Part shown: piece after piece, positions 40,345-50,479 of the stretch
Numbering within the stretch: the first letter of the stretch is position 1
Layout of the letters: each line of letters begins with the position of its first letter
Source of the DNA: Jannaschia sp. M317
GTDB taxonomy: Bacteria > Pseudomonadota > Alphaproteobacteria > Rhodobacterales > Rhodobacteraceae
Assembly: GCF_025141175.1 (NCBI RefSeq)
Contig: NZ_CP081155.1
Coordinates: 151,001 to 215,000, forward strand
Length of the DNA: 64,000 nucleotides
Direction of reading: 5' to 3'
Position numbers and translations under genes: made by a program
Notes under the pieces: generated by a model
The model's database searches: none
Seen by the model: only the letters and a program-made list of their open reading frames with translations
What the model was told of the DNA's origin: nothing

Positions 40345-41880
40345 ATGACTACCCCATTTCTGCGCATCGACGGGCTGACCCGGCATTTCGGTCCGGTGCA
40401 AGCCCTGTCCGACATCACCCTAGAGTTTCACCCAGGCGAAGTTCTGGCACTGGTGGGGGAAAACGGCGCTGGCAAATCCACCATGATGCGGTTGCTGGAA
40501 GGTGTCTTCCCTCCGACCAGCGGCAGCATTCACATCAACGGCCAGGCGGTCAGGTTCGCGCAGCCTCGCGAAGCCCATGCCGCGGGCATTCGCGTCATCC
40601 ACCAGGAACCAGAGATCGTGCCGGATCTGACCGTTGCCGAGAACATCTTTACCGGTGACCTGCCCCGCAGGGGGCGGCATTTCCTGGACTGGAAACGGCT
40701 TTTCACCGACACCGAGGCGCTTTTGGAAACCTTCGGCATGGCGCACGAACTGCATCCCCGGCAGCTTTGTGCCGGTCTTGGCCCAGCCCAGCGCCAGATG
40801 ATCGAAATCATGCGCGCCGTGCAGGCCGGCGGCAAGCTGATCGCCTTTGACGAGCCGACCTCGTCGCTGACCGACGAAGAAACCCGTCGCCTGTTTTCCA
40901 TCATTCGCCGGTTGCGCGACGAAGGGGTGGCCGTGATCTATATTTCGCACCGCCTGGTCGAAATCACGGAACTGGCCGATCGTGTCGCGGTTCTCCGCGA
41001 CGGCAAATTGGTCGATGATCTGCCTGCCGAGGGCATCACCGAGGAACAGATCACCCGCCTGATGGTCGGGCGGCCGCTGTCCGACATGTTTCCCGGCCGC
41101 GCGCCGTCTACCGGCGAGATCATCTTGGATGTCGCCCGTATGAGCACCGACCACGTCACCGACATTTCGCTGCAGCTGCGTGCAGGCGAGGTTCTGGGGA
41201 TCGGCGGTTTGATCGGGGCTGGCAGGTCCGAACTGGCCAAGGGCATCTTCGGCTTTCACCGTCGCACCGCCGGGACGGTTCGCGTCGGCGGCACCGATCT
41301 GCCGTCGGGCGATACAGCCGCCGCGATTGCCGCCGGCATCGGCTTCGCCCCCGAGGACCGCAAGGAAGAGGCGCTGCTGCTGATGCAGACCATCCTCGAG
41401 AACGCGGTCCTCTGCGTCCCGCAAAAGGTCTCGAGCGGCGGTTTCTTCAACCGGGCCAAGGCACTGGAACTGATTTCCGGCATCTCGAAACAGATGCGGC
41501 TCAAGGCCTCATCGCTGGATGCGCCGATCACCTCGTTGTCGGGCGGCAACCAGCAAAAAGTCGTGCTGACCCGCTGGCTGGCAAGCGATCTCAAGGTGCT
41601 GATCCTCGACGAGCCGACACGCGGCATCGACGTGGGCGCGCGGTCCGAGATCTATGACCTTATCCGCAGCCTGACCGACACCCAGGGGTTGGGCGTCATC
41701 GTGATCTCGTCGGAACTGCCCGAACTGCTTGGCCTGTCCGACCGAATTCTCGTCATGGCCGAGGGTCGCATCCAGGCGGAATTCGACCGCGACGCAGCAA
41801 ATGAACAGAACATCATGGCCGCGGCCATTCCCCACAGGCAGCCGATTGCCGGGGCACAACTCGAAGGAGCGGACCATTGA
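40345..41880 (+). CDS. Sugar ABC transporter ATP-binding protein (two nucleotide-binding domains, AraG/XylG type)
   Basis: 511 aa, double ABC domain. N-terminal Walker A GENGAGKST and Walker B LIAFDEPTSSL; the N-domain signature is changed to CAGLGPAQRQM. The C-terminal half has the degenerate GLIGAGRSELAKGI P-loop, the good signature LSGGNQQKV and LILDEPTRGIDVG. ATG 40345 has GGAG upstream. Standard CUT2 arrangement: one fused ATPase. Confidence 0.92.
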   Translation: MTTPFLRIDGLTRHFGPVQALSDITLEFHPGEVLALVGENGAGKSTMMRLLEGVFPPTSGSIHINGQAVRFAQPREAHAAGIRVIHQEPEIVPDLTVAENIFTGDLPRRGRHFLDWKRLFTDTEALLETFGMAHELHPRQLCAGLGPAQRQMIEIMRAVQAGGKLIAFDEPTSSLTDEETRRLFSIIRRLRDEGVAVIYISHRLVEITELADRVAVLRDGKLVDDLPAEGITEEQITRLMVGRPLSDMFPGRAPSTGEIILDVARMSTDHVTDISLQLRAGEVLGIGGLIGAGRSELAKGIFGFHRRTAGTVRVGGTDLPSGDTAAAIAAGIGFAPEDRKEEALLLMQTILENAVLCVPQKVSSGGFFNRAKALELISGISKQMRLKASSLDAPITSLSGGNQQKVVLTRWLASDLKVLILDEPTRGIDVGARSEIYDLIRSLTDTQGLGVIVISSELPELLGLSDRILVMAEGRIQAEFDRDAANEQNIMAAAIPHRQPIAGAQLEGADH

Positions 41881-42866
41881 CCGATCAAACCAACAACGCC
41901 CAAAAAGAAGGGTTCAAGATGCACCGCTTCATCGAACGGGTCGGCATCCACAATATCAGCCTGCTGGTCGCGCTGATCGGGCTGCTGGTCATCTTTGGTG
42001 TGCTTCGCGGGGATGTTTTCTTCTCGACGCGGAACTTGCTGAACATCGGCATGGGCGTCGCCATCCTGGGCGTTCTCGCGATTTCCCAGACCGGTGTGAT
42101 CGTGTCCGGCGGCCTCGACATTTCGGTCGGCTCAATTGTTGGCCTGACGACCGTCGCCACCGCCATGACCATCCAGGCGACTGACATGGCGGGGCTGGGC
42201 CTGCTGGCAGGCATCGTGGTCGGCGGTCTGGCCGGGCTGGTGAACGGACTGCTGATCACCTACGGGCGGATCAACGCGGTCATCGTGACACTGGGCACCA
42301 TGGCGATCTTTCGTGGTGTGGCCTTCATCCTGTCCAACGGCCAGTCGATTTCGATCTTCAACGACAGCTTCCGCTGGATTGGCACGGGCCGCATCCTCGG
42401 GCTTCCGGCGCCGATCTGGATCCTGATCGCGGTGGCCATCGGCTTTTACATCTTCATGCACAAAAGCATCGTCGGCCGGAACTATTATGCCATTGGCGGA
42501 AACCCCATCGTGGCGCGCCTGTCCGGCCTGAAGATCCCGAACTACCGCGTTGCCATCTACGTCGTTTCCGGCATCATGGCAGGCGTGGGCGGTATCCTTC
42601 TGGCTGCGCGCACCGGGTCCGGACAGCCGATTTCCGGCTCGGACGGCCTCGAACTCGAAGCCATCACCGCGGCATTCCTCGGTGGCTGCGCGATGCAGGG
42701 CGGTCGGGGCACGGTGGTCGGCGCACTGCTTGGGGTTGCGATCATCGGCGTCCTCAACAATGGGATGATCCTGACTGCGGTTCCCACATTCTACCAGATG
42801 CTGGCCAAGGGATCCCTTCTTATCCTTGCCGTTTTCCTGGCAGAGTACCGCTTGAACAAGAATTGA
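41877..42866 (+). CDS. Sugar ABC transporter permease (CUT2, AraH/RbsC type)
   Basis: 329-aa permease with 8-10 hydrophobic segments; family motifs VSGGLDISVGSIVGLTTV, GLLITYGRINAVIVTLGTMAIFRGV and GGVLL-like GVGGILLAARTGSGQP are clear. A TTG at 41877 overlaps the ATPase stop and has AAGGAG at good distance; ATG 41919 is an alternative start that would drop 14 residues. Confidence 0.9.
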   Translation: MTDQTNNAQKEGFKMHRFIERVGIHNISLLVALIGLLVIFGVLRGDVFFSTRNLLNIGMGVAILGVLAISQTGVIVSGGLDISVGSIVGLTTVATAMTIQATDMAGLGLLAGIVVGGLAGLVNGLLITYGRINAVIVTLGTMAIFRGVAFILSNGQSISIFNDSFRWIGTGRILGLPAPIWILIAVAIGFYIFMHKSIVGRNYYAIGGNPIVARLSGLKIPNYRVAIYVVSGIMAGVGGILLAARTGSGQPISGSDGLELEAITAAFLGGCAMQGGRGTVVGALLGVAIIGVLNNGMILTAVPTFYQMLAKGSLLILAVFLAEYRLNKN

Positions 42867-42872
42867 GTACGC

Positions 42873-43628
42873 ATGGCGATCAAAAAGGCAAAACCTCTGC
42901 GGAACGCACAACCGCGACCGCGCGAGATGGTGACCAGCACGCTGGCGCAAAAGATCCTGTCGGGCGAGTTTTCGCCCGGCACCCAGCTGCCGACAGAGGC
43001 AGAGATGAGCCAGGAAATGGCAGTCAGCCGGACCGCGCTGCGTGAAAGCGTCCGGATGCTTGCCGGCAAGGGCCTGATCGCAAGCCGCCCGCGCATCGGC
43101 ACCATCGTCCTGCCTTCCGAGCAATGGAACCACCTGGACAGCGAACTGCTGGCCTGGCGCGAACGCCTGCCGCCGGACGTCAATTTCATTCGCGCGCTGA
43201 CCGAGGCCCGGCAAGTCATCGAGCCGGCCGCCGCGGCCATGGCCGCCCTGCGCGCCGACGGAACCGACCTTGGCCGGATCCAGACCGCCTATGACCGCAT
43301 GTGTGGCGGACAGACGGCCGACATCGAGGGCACGGTCGCGGCGGACGAAGATTTCCACCTCTCCATTCTCCGGGCCAGCAAGAACGAGATCTTCGCCAAT
43401 TTTGGCGCTGTCATCGGATCCGCCCTGCGCATGAGCTTCCGCTTGACCACACGCGCGGCGCAGAATTTCTCGGCCTCGCTCGCAACGCACGGTGCCGTGC
43501 TCGAAGCAATCCGCATGCGGGATGCCGCCAAGTCGCGGGACTTGATGACCGGGTTGATCGACCTCGCCGCGCATGAGTTGAACAGCATCGCCGTCCCCGA
43601 CGGACCGCCCCAGAAACCGGACCCGTGA
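42873..43628 (+). CDS. FadR-type GntR regulator of the sugar operon
   Basis: 251 aa. Winged helix: EMVTSTLAQKILSGEFSPGTQLPTEAEMSQEMAVSRTALRESVRMLAGKGLIASRPRIGT. The FCD effector domain follows, with DEDFHLSILRAS and ATHGAVLEAIR carrying the expected metal-binding His residues. It is like the DgoR/UxuR galactonate/hexuronate repressors, fitting a role at the direct repeat before dgoD. Its stop overlaps the next gene's GTG. Confidence 0.9.
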   Translation: MAIKKAKPLRNAQPRPREMVTSTLAQKILSGEFSPGTQLPTEAEMSQEMAVSRTALRESVRMLAGKGLIASRPRIGTIVLPSEQWNHLDSELLAWRERLPPDVNFIRALTEARQVIEPAAAAMAALRADGTDLGRIQTAYDRMCGGQTADIEGTVAADEDFHLSILRASKNEIFANFGAVIGSALRMSFRLTTRAAQNFSASLATHGAVLEAIRMRDAAKSRDLMTGLIDLAAHELNSIAVPDGPPQKPDP

Positions 43629-44530
43629 CCTCCCCTCGCTGTCTGGAATTCAGCGCAGGAAATCTTCGCGCCTCGGTGGATCCCGAAATGGGCGCGGCCT
43701 TGCTGTCTTTCGACCTGGCGACACCGGCGGGCCCCAGACCGATATTGGCGCCATCAGGTTCAGAACCGTCAGACGTCGGGCACTCGTCGCTGTTTCCGAT
43801 GGCCCCCTTTGCCAACCGCATAAGGAACAACCGGCTGATCATCGCAGGACGCGACGTCCAGCCTGAGCCCAACACGGATGATCCCTTGTGCCTGCATGGC
43901 TGGGCCTGGCAACGCGCATGGCAAGTGGCACGGCAGGCACCCGACAGCTGTCAGCTGCGGATGCGACTGCGCGACCACGGCTATGATCTGACCTTGACCT
44001 ACGAGATGTATCTTTCCGAGACGGCCCTGCAGCTTACCCTTGGTGCGGTAAATGAAAGCGCCGCCCCAGCGCCGGTGGGCCTTGGTCTGCACCCTTACTT
44101 TCCCCGCGGCGCGGACACCCGGATCAGCTTTGCAGCCGACAAGGTCTGGCCCGACGGTCCGGGGCACCTGCCTGCCGGGTCCAGGCCGATCTCAGAGTGT
44201 GACGATTATTCAGCCGGCCGAAGCCTTCCGCCGGTCTGGCGCAATGACTGCTATTCCGGGTGGTCCGGGCAGGCACGCATCCAGCAGCCCAGCCTGGGCT
44301 ACGATCTGGACCTGACTGCGCGGGGCACGGATGTGCTGATGTTCTATGCCGATCCCTCGCTGGAACGTTTCGCACTCGAACCGCAAACCCACGTCAGCGG
44401 GGAAACCCACACAGGGTCCGATGGCCTGCTGGCGCTTGCGCCCGGACAGGACACCCGGATCAGCTTGACCTTGTCCGTGCGACCCCACGCCCCCAACCCA
44501 GCCCCACAGGTCCCCCATGCCCCAGATTGA
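43625..44530 (+). CDS. Aldose 1-epimerase family protein (GalM-like)
   Basis: 301 aa, starting with a GTG that overlaps the regulator stop. Mutarotase hallmarks: FPMAPFANRIRNNRL, LHGWAWQRAW, GLGLHPYFPRG (catalytic His) and the Glu region near FALEPQTHVSGE. It interconverts anomers of galactose or arabinose before oxidation. Ends overlap dgoK by 14 nt. Confidence 0.87.
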   Translation: MTSPRCLEFSAGNLRASVDPEMGAALLSFDLATPAGPRPILAPSGSEPSDVGHSSLFPMAPFANRIRNNRLIIAGRDVQPEPNTDDPLCLHGWAWQRAWQVARQAPDSCQLRMRLRDHGYDLTLTYEMYLSETALQLTLGAVNESAAPAPVGLGLHPYFPRGADTRISFAADKVWPDGPGHLPAGSRPISECDDYSAGRSLPPVWRNDCYSGWSGQARIQQPSLGYDLDLTARGTDVLMFYADPSLERFALEPQTHVSGETHTGSDGLLALAPGQDTRISLTLSVRPHAPNPAPQVPHAPD

Positions 44531-45461
44531 TCTTTCCGCCACGACATGGGTTGCCGCCGATTGGGGGTCCACGAACTTGCGCCTGTGGCTGATGACCGAC
44601 GACGACAAGGTGGTGCACAAGATTCAGGGCCCGCGCGGAGCGGCGCAATTGACCGGGGCGGAATTCGGAACGGAATTGCGCGCCCTGCTGGCCCCGGTTC
44701 TGACCGGTCGGGACGGCGACCCGCTGGAGGTTATCGCCTGTGGCATGGTGGGATCGCGTCAGGGTTGGGCCGAAGCGGCCTACCAGAACGTTCCAGCCGC
44801 GCCGGTGAATGCGGTTCGGGCGCGGATCGTGTCCGATGACCGCAACGAGCTGACGGTTCATATTCTGCCCGGGCTTCAACAACTCTCCCCGCCCGATGTC
44901 ATGCGCGGCGAAGAAACCCAGATCGGTGGCCTGCTCGTCTCCGATCCGGATTTCGACGGAATCGTCTGCCTTCCGGGAACGCACAGCAAATGGGCCCGCG
45001 TTTCAAATGGACAGGTAACATCCTTCGCCACCTGCATGACGGGCGAGATGTTCTCCCTTCTCTCCGAACACTCTGTCCTGCGTCATACCATCGATACCGA
45101 CTCGCTGGACCTGGCATCCTTCGAGACCGCCGCCTCGGAAACCCTGACACGACCCGACGCTCTTTTGACCCGGCTGTTCAGCGTCCGCGCGGCCGCACTT
45201 GTTTCCGACGCCCGCCCGGGTGAAGCGGCGGGCCGCCTTTCGGGGCTGCTCATCGGGGCCGAGATCGGGTCGCTGCGCGGCCTCTGGCCTGACCTGCCCA
45301 TAGCCGTTCTCGGGGCCTCCTCCCTCTCGGGGCTTTATGTCCGCGTCTTGCAGGCTGCGGGCATGAGCGTGACGCAGATCGATGCAGAGCACGCGACCGT
45401 CCAGGGGCTTGCGAAAGCTCACCGAACACTGAGGCGCCAGATGACGTCAGCCGCAATCTGA
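44517..45461 (+). CDS. dgoK: 2-dehydro-3-deoxygalactonokinase
   Basis: 314 aa. DgoK pattern: ADWGSTNLRLWLM at the N-terminus (phosphate-binding loop), CGMVGSRQGWAEAAY, LPGTHSKWARV, and FATCMTGEMFSLLSEHSVL. It phosphorylates 2-keto-3-deoxygalactonate, the DgoD product. Expected KDPGal aldolase (DgoA) does not follow: the operon ends here, so an aldolase must come from elsewhere. Confidence 0.92.
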   Translation: MPQIDLSATTWVAADWGSTNLRLWLMTDDDKVVHKIQGPRGAAQLTGAEFGTELRALLAPVLTGRDGDPLEVIACGMVGSRQGWAEAAYQNVPAAPVNAVRARIVSDDRNELTVHILPGLQQLSPPDVMRGEETQIGGLLVSDPDFDGIVCLPGTHSKWARVSNGQVTSFATCMTGEMFSLLSEHSVLRHTIDTDSLDLASFETAASETLTRPDALLTRLFSVRAAALVSDARPGEAAGRLSGLLIGAEIGSLRGLWPDLPIAVLGASSLSGLYVRVLQAAGMSVTQIDAEHATVQGLAKAHRTLRRQMTSAAI

Positions 45462-45789
45462 CTGCCAACCTGCGCTGCCCTGATCAGGGCGAGGTCGACG
45501 ATAAGGCGCAGGCATCGCACGCCACCGGCAGGCCCTGTATCGAGGGGCCGCAGGAGAGATGGAACCTAATCCTCGATTGCAAGAAGGCCCCCTGGCACAT
45601 GCGCGGAAAAGGGCGTCAATCCCCTACTTTTCTCGAATTCTCTCCAATTCGATGCATCTCCCGTTAAGCCATTGCTTTAACATAAGTTAATAAAATCCTT
45701 CGTCCAAAAAGTGACCCATGGTAAAGATGAAAATCTAAGGTGGACGATAGACCACTGACGTAAAAGATTTTTTTGGGGGGAACTGAACC
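45462..45789. other. Intergenic/promoter region of the RTX gene
   Basis: 328 bp with no gene. It grows AT-rich towards the RTX gene (TTAAGCCATTGCTTTAAC and AAGTTAATAAAATCC around 45664-45695), in contrast to the GC-rich chromosome. GGGGGGA directly precedes the start codon. TTAA pairs are present but not at the N7 spacing of a CtrA site. Confidence 0.55.
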
Positions 45790-48700
45790 ATGGTCGATCC
45801 GGACCTTTTCACAACTGTAGCCGACAACACACTTCTGCCTTTCGGCGGGAACCTGATCGCCCAAGGCGACGACAACTTTGAGCAGTTCGACATTTCAGAG
45901 ATTTTTGAAGACGGATTTTCTTTTGGAAACAGGATCTTCACCGAGCTGTTCCTGAGCACGAACGGTGGCGTTTCGTTTATCGACGAGACGATCCCCTTCA
46001 ATGGCACCTTCCCGAACACCGAATTCATCATTGCCCCCTTCTATGATGACCTCGACAACCGCACCCTGCCGCCCGGAGCAGATCCGGGGGTCTATTTCGA
46101 CACGAATACCGCAAGGGATTCGATCGTTGCCACCTGGGTCGGTGTCGGCATCTTCAGCAACAACGTGACCGCCCCGAACACCTTCCAGCTGGAAATCATG
46201 GATCAGGGCGAAGGCGACGCCGAGATCATCTTCCGCTATTTCGACATGGGAAATTCCCGCGGTGACTCGTTCCAGATCGGTGCCGTTGCCGATGGCGCAC
46301 CGCGCATCTTCCTGCGCGGTGGCACCGCCGGGGATGAACTGGGTCCGGCATCGGGCATGGACACGCTAGAGGGGAACACCGGCGTCGCAGGCGTCTGGCA
46401 ATTTCGTGTCATCGACGGCGAATTGCAGATCGACGATCTGCTGGGCGAAACCCTGAACGGCAACAACAATCCGAACACGATCAATGGAACCAACCGCAAC
46501 GACGTGATCAGCGGCGGCGGCGGCAACGATACGATTCTGGGGCGTCTGGGCATCGACCGACTCAGCGGTGATGCGGGCGAGGACTCCATCGACGGCGAGG
46601 GTGATGACGACATCATCAACGGTGGCGACGACAACGACACCCTGAAAGGGAGCGGTGGCGACGACACCCTGATGGGGGACGCGGGCGACGACCGGCTGGA
46701 AGGCGGCTCGGGCACCAACGAGCTCGATGGCGGCAGCGGTGCCGATCAGCTGGTTGGAACCGGGGGCACATCCTTCGCGTCCTACCGCAGCTCCACCACC
46801 GGGTTGACGGCCAACCTGAACAACACGAACGAAAACACCGGCGATGCGGTCGGTGATACCTATACGGCCCTGACGGGCATCATCGGGTCGGGCTTCAACG
46901 ACCAGATCACCGGCAACAATCAGTCGAACGAACTGCGCGGCAACGCCGGCAACGACGCGATGGATGGCGATGACGGGAACGACACCATCAAGGGCGAAGA
47001 GGGGGACGACACCCTCATTGGCGGCGATGGCGACGACGAACTGTCGGGTGGTGCGGGTGCGGACGCCCTGATCGGTGGACCCGGTCGGGACTCGGCCAGC
47101 TATCGCGACGCGACAATGGCGGTCGTGGCCGATCTGGAGAATGCGGGTGCGAACTCCGGCGAGGCTGCGGGGGATACCTTCTCGTCGATCGAGGACCTGA
47201 TCGGGGGCAGCGGCGACGACAGCCTCAGCGGCACGGCCACCGCCAACGTCATTTCCGGCAGCGACGGGGACGATACGCTCGTCGGACGCGGCGGCAACGA
47301 TACGCTCAACGGCGACAATGAGGACGACGTCCTCAACGGCGGCGAAGGGGCTGACCGGCTCAACGGTGGCCGCGCCAACGACATCGCCTCCTACGAGGAT
47401 GCAACGACGGGTGTTCAGGCGAACCTGGGCAACTCGGCCGCCAATACCGGCGAAGCAGCGGGCGACACCTACAACTCGATCGAAGGGCTGATGGGATCGG
47501 CCTTCAACGATACGCTGATCGGCGACGGCAACGACAACCTGATCATCGGCGGGGCGGGTGACAACACCCTGAACGGCGGTGGCGGCAACGACACCCTGCG
47601 CGGCGGGACAGGATCCGACGCGCATATCGGCGGGTCGGGTTCGGATACGGCGGACTATAGCGAAGCGGCCTCCGGCGTGCGCGCCAGCCTCTTCGATGCC
47701 TCCGGCAACACCGGCGAGGCGCGGGGCGACACCTACAACAGCATCGAGGGGCTCATGGGCTCCGCGTTCAATGACACGCTGGAAGGCACGAGCAACGCCC
47801 AGATGATCATGGGCCTGGCCGGCGACGACCTGATCCTGGAACGTGGCGGTGCCGACACGATCGACGGCGGAGAGGGCCTCAACACCCTGTCCTACGAGAA
47901 TGCCAATACCTTCGTGGTCGTAGACCTGGAGGACAGCACCGCCAACCGCGGGGCCGCGTCCGGCACGACGATCACCGGCATCCAGAACCTGGTCGGCACG
48001 ACCGCGGCCGACGACCTGCTGGGCGACGCCGAAGCCAACATGCTGTCGGGCGGTGGCAACGTCGACAACCTGAACGGGCGCGGTGGGGATGACACCCTGA
48101 TCGGCGGGGCAGGCAACGACCAGCTGACCGGCGGTGACGGTGCCGACAGCTTTGTCGTCGAGACGGGCATGGGCAACGACACGGTCACCGACTTCTCGTT
48201 GAGCGAAGATTCGATCGACTACTCGCGCCTGTCCTCGGCAGAACGGGCCGCCGTCACCTTCTCGGCCAATGGCGCCGGCGACCGGGTCATCACCCTGGGC
48301 GACGGATCCACGATGACGCTGACCGGCGTGCCGCGGAACGTGGCCCCCACCGGCACACCGGTGGTCACAGGAACAGCCCGTGAGGATGAGACCCTCACGG
48401 TCGATACCTCCAGCATCGCCGACGCGGACGGGCTGGGCGCGCTTTCGGTCCAATGGCTGCGCGCCGGGGCAGAAATCGCGGGCGCGACCGGGTCGACCTA
48501 TGTCCTGGGCCAGGATGATGTCGGCGCGGCTATCTCGGCCCGCGTCAGCTATACCGACGGTTTCGGCAGCGACGAGACGCTGACCAGCGCCGACACCGCG
48601 GCCGTCGAAAACGTGAACGACGCGCCGACCGGTGCCGTGACCATCGACGGCAGCGCGACCCAGGGTCAGACCCTGACCGCGAACACAACCACCGTTGCCG

Positions 48701-50127
48701 ACGAAGACGGCCTCGGAAGCTTCTCCGTGCAGTGGCTGCGCGGCGGCGCAGAGATCGCCGGGGCCACGGGGGCGACCTATACCCTCGGGCAGGATGATGT
48801 CGGTGGCGCGATCAGCGCCCGTGTCAGCTACACCGATGGCGGCGGCACGGCCGAAGTCCTGACCTCGGCTGCGACGGCTGCGGTGCAGAACGTCAACGAT
48901 GCCCCCACGGGCGCCGTGACGATTGCCGGGACCTTGGCGCAGGGCCAGTCCCTGACCGCTGACACCAGCGCCATCGCCGACGCAGACGGCCTGGGTGCCT
49001 TCAGCATCCAGTGGCTGCGGTCCGGTGTGGAAATCGCCGGGGCCACTGGCAGCAGCTATGCGCTGCTGCAGGCGGATGTAGGCGCGGCCATCACGGCCCG
49101 CGTCAGCTACACCGACGGCGGTGGCTTCGCCGAGGTTGTGACTTCGGCGGCGACCGGTCCGGTGCAGAACGTCAACGACGCCCCGACAGGCGCGGTGACG
49201 ATCTCTGGCGTCGCACAGGTCGGCCAGGCCCTGACCGCCAGTTCTGCCGCGGTCAGCGATGATGACGGCATCAACCCGGCGACCGTCGCAGGCCAATGGC
49301 TGCGCGATGGGGCCGCGATCCAGGGGGCCACAGCGACCAGCTATACCTTGACCGGCGACGATATCGGGTCGCAGGTAAGCTTCCGCTTCTCCTACACCGA
49401 CAACTTCGGGACCGCCGAATCCGTAACCAGCGTGGCCACCGCCGCAGTGACAGGTGGACTGAACCTGCGCGGCACGCCGGGACCGGATCGCCTGGTCGGC
49501 ACCAGCGGCAACGACACGATCGATGCCCTGGCCGGAAACGACACCATCATCGGTGGTGCCGGAAACGACCAGATCATCGGTGGACCAGAAACGGGCGACC
49601 TGCGCGATGTGGTCTTTGCGGGCGAGGGCAACGACACCGTCTTCGGTGGATCCGGAAACGACGAGTTGCGCGGTGACGCGGGCAACGACTCGCTGATCGG
49701 CGGAGCCGGGGCCGATACCGTGATCGGGGGCACCGGAGACGACATTCTCACCGGCGGATCCTTCGGTGACGAGATCTTCGGCGGCGACGGGCTGGACTTC
49801 ATCAACGGCGGCTTTGGGTCCGATCGGGTCAATGGTGGCGGCGGAGCAGACCGGTTCTTCCATCTGGGCATCGCGGATCACGGGTCCGACTGGATCCAGG
49901 ACTACAACGGGGCCGAGGGCGACGTGCTGGTCTATGGCGGCAACGCCACCCGCGACCAGTTCCAGATCAACGTCACCACCACGCCCACGGCCGGCAGCGC
50001 GGGGGTTCAGGAAGCCTTCGTCATCTATCGCCCGACCGGAGACATCCTCTGGGCACTGGTTGACGGTGACGGCCAGGCAGAGATCAATCTCCGCCTCGGT
50101 GGTCAGGTCTTTGACCTGACAGCCTGA
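45790..50127 (+). CDS. Large secreted RTX protein with nidogen-like N-terminus and Ig-like repeats
   Basis: 1445 aa, no N-terminal signal peptide. Residues about 30-200 resemble a nidogen (NIDO) domain ([17 protein letters not shown]..., [21 protein letters not shown]). From 216 to about 805 run Ca-binding nonapeptide (GGxGxDxLx) blocks alternating with five modules of the ASYRDATxxVxANLxN..NTGEAxGDTYxSIEGLxG type. Residues 850-1223 are four Ig-like repeats ([24 protein letters not shown]), then RTX repeats to about 1357 and a C-terminal end FDLTA, as for type I secretion. No secretion genes are nearby. It probably acts outside the cell in adhesion or matrix. Confidence 0.88.
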   Translation: MVDPDLFTTVADNTLLPFGGNLIAQGDDNFEQFDISEIFEDGFSFGNRIFTELFLSTNGGVSFIDETIPFNGTFPNTEFIIAPFYDDLDNRTLPPGADPGVYFDTNTARDSIVATWVGVGIFSNNVTAPNTFQLEIMDQGEGDAEIIFRYFDMGNSRGDSFQIGAVADGAPRIFLRGGTAGDELGPASGMDTLEGNTGVAGVWQFRVIDGELQIDDLLGETLNGNNNPNTINGTNRNDVISGGGGNDTILGRLGIDRLSGDAGEDSIDGEGDDDIINGGDDNDTLKGSGGDDTLMGDAGDDRLEGGSGTNELDGGSGADQLVGTGGTSFASYRSSTTGLTANLNNTNENTGDAVGDTYTALTGIIGSGFNDQITGNNQSNELRGNAGNDAMDGDDGNDTIKGEEGDDTLIGGDGDDELSGGAGADALIGGPGRDSASYRDATMAVVADLENAGANSGEAAGDTFSSIEDLIGGSGDDSLSGTATANVISGSDGDDTLVGRGGNDTLNGDNEDDVLNGGEGADRLNGGRANDIASYEDATTGVQANLGNSAANTGEAAGDTYNSIEGLMGSAFNDTLIGDGNDNLIIGGAGDNTLNGGGGNDTLRGGTGSDAHIGGSGSDTADYSEAASGVRASLFDASGNTGEARGDTYNSIEGLMGSAFNDTLEGTSNAQMIMGLAGDDLILERGGADTIDGGEGLNTLSYENANTFVVVDLEDSTANRGAASGTTITGIQNLVGTTAADDLLGDAEANMLSGGGNVDNLNGRGGDDTLIGGAGNDQLTGGDGADSFVVETGMGNDTVTDFSLSEDSIDYSRLSSAERAAVTFSANGAGDRVITLGDGSTMTLTGVPRNVAPTGTPVVTGTAREDETLTVDTSSIADADGLGALSVQWLRAGAEIAGATGSTYVLGQDDVGAAISARVSYTDGFGSDETLTSADTAAVENVNDAPTGAVTIDGSATQGQTLTANTTTVADEDGLGSFSVQWLRGGAEIAGATGATYTLGQDDVGGAISARVSYTDGGGTAEVLTSAATAAVQNVNDAPTGAVTIAGTLAQGQSLTADTSAIADADGLGAFSIQWLRSGVEIAGATGSSYALLQADVGAAITARVSYTDGGGFAEVVTSAATGPVQNVNDAPTGAVTISGVAQVGQALTASSAAVSDDDGINPATVAGQWLRDGAAIQGATATSYTLTGDDIGSQVSFRFSYTDNFGTAESVTSVATAAVTGGLNLRGTPGPDRLVGTSGNDTIDALAGNDTIIGGAGNDQIIGGPETGDLRDVVFAGEGNDTVFGGSGNDELRGDAGNDSLIGGAGADTVIGGTGDDILTGGSFGDEIFGGDGLDFINGGFGSDRVNGGGGADRFFHLGIADHGSDWIQDYNGAEGDVLVYGGNATRDQFQINVTTTPTAGSAGVQEAFVIYRPTGDILWALVDGDGQAEINLRLGGQVFDLTA

Positions 50128-50479
50128 GGCCCGGACATATCGGGGCCGGGCATCCGGCCCCCACCCAAAAGAGGCAGGATCGCATCCTGCCTCTTTTTCG
50201 TTTGATCCGTTGACCGAATGACGCAACGGAAATCAGGAAACGATCCGAACGGCAAAGGTCACACCGTCGGTCAATTCGAAACGAAAAACGCCAACCTGCC
50301 CAATTCTCTCCATATTTGTGTGGAAATCGTCCGACTTGTGCAGTCCGGGACCGGGTACGTCTTCCCGCGCTGCCAAGGTGGGAAGGTTTCGTGACCGTGG
50401 TGGGATACGGACATCAGTCAGAACAACGCGGGACAAGGGCCGCGCCGGATTTCCGGTGCGCTGTGCCTTTGCGCGGCGC
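50128..50479. other. Terminator and promoter region before alg8
   Basis: About 350 bp: the RTX terminator, then roughly 280 bp with no good gene that must contain the promoter of the polysaccharide operon. The alg8 frame stays open back to 50318 but the extra 54 residues are not alg8-like. Confidence 0.55.
50167..50198 (+). terminator. Strong intrinsic terminator after the RTX gene
   Basis: GAGGCAGGAT (50171-50180), loop CGC and ATCCTGCCTC (50184-50193) form a perfect 10-bp stem followed by TTTTT; A residues on the other side make it usable in both directions. It separates the RTX gene from the alginate-type operon. Confidence 0.92.

Noticed and set aside
45664..45700. CtrA-binding site in the RTX promoter
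   Set aside because: TTAA pairs occur, but the spacing (6, 8 or 9 nt) does not fit TTAA-N7-TTAA.
45790..50127. Secreted RTX mannuronan epimerase (AlgE1-7 type)
   Set aside because: The catalytic A-module beta-helix is not present; the N-terminus looks nidogen-like instead.
46366..50226. 1286-codon minus-strand frame opposite the RTX gene
   Set aside because: Long antisense frame produced by the biased codons of Gly/Asp/Asn-rich RTX repeats; no Shine-Dalgarno or domain, and the plus-strand protein is clearly real.
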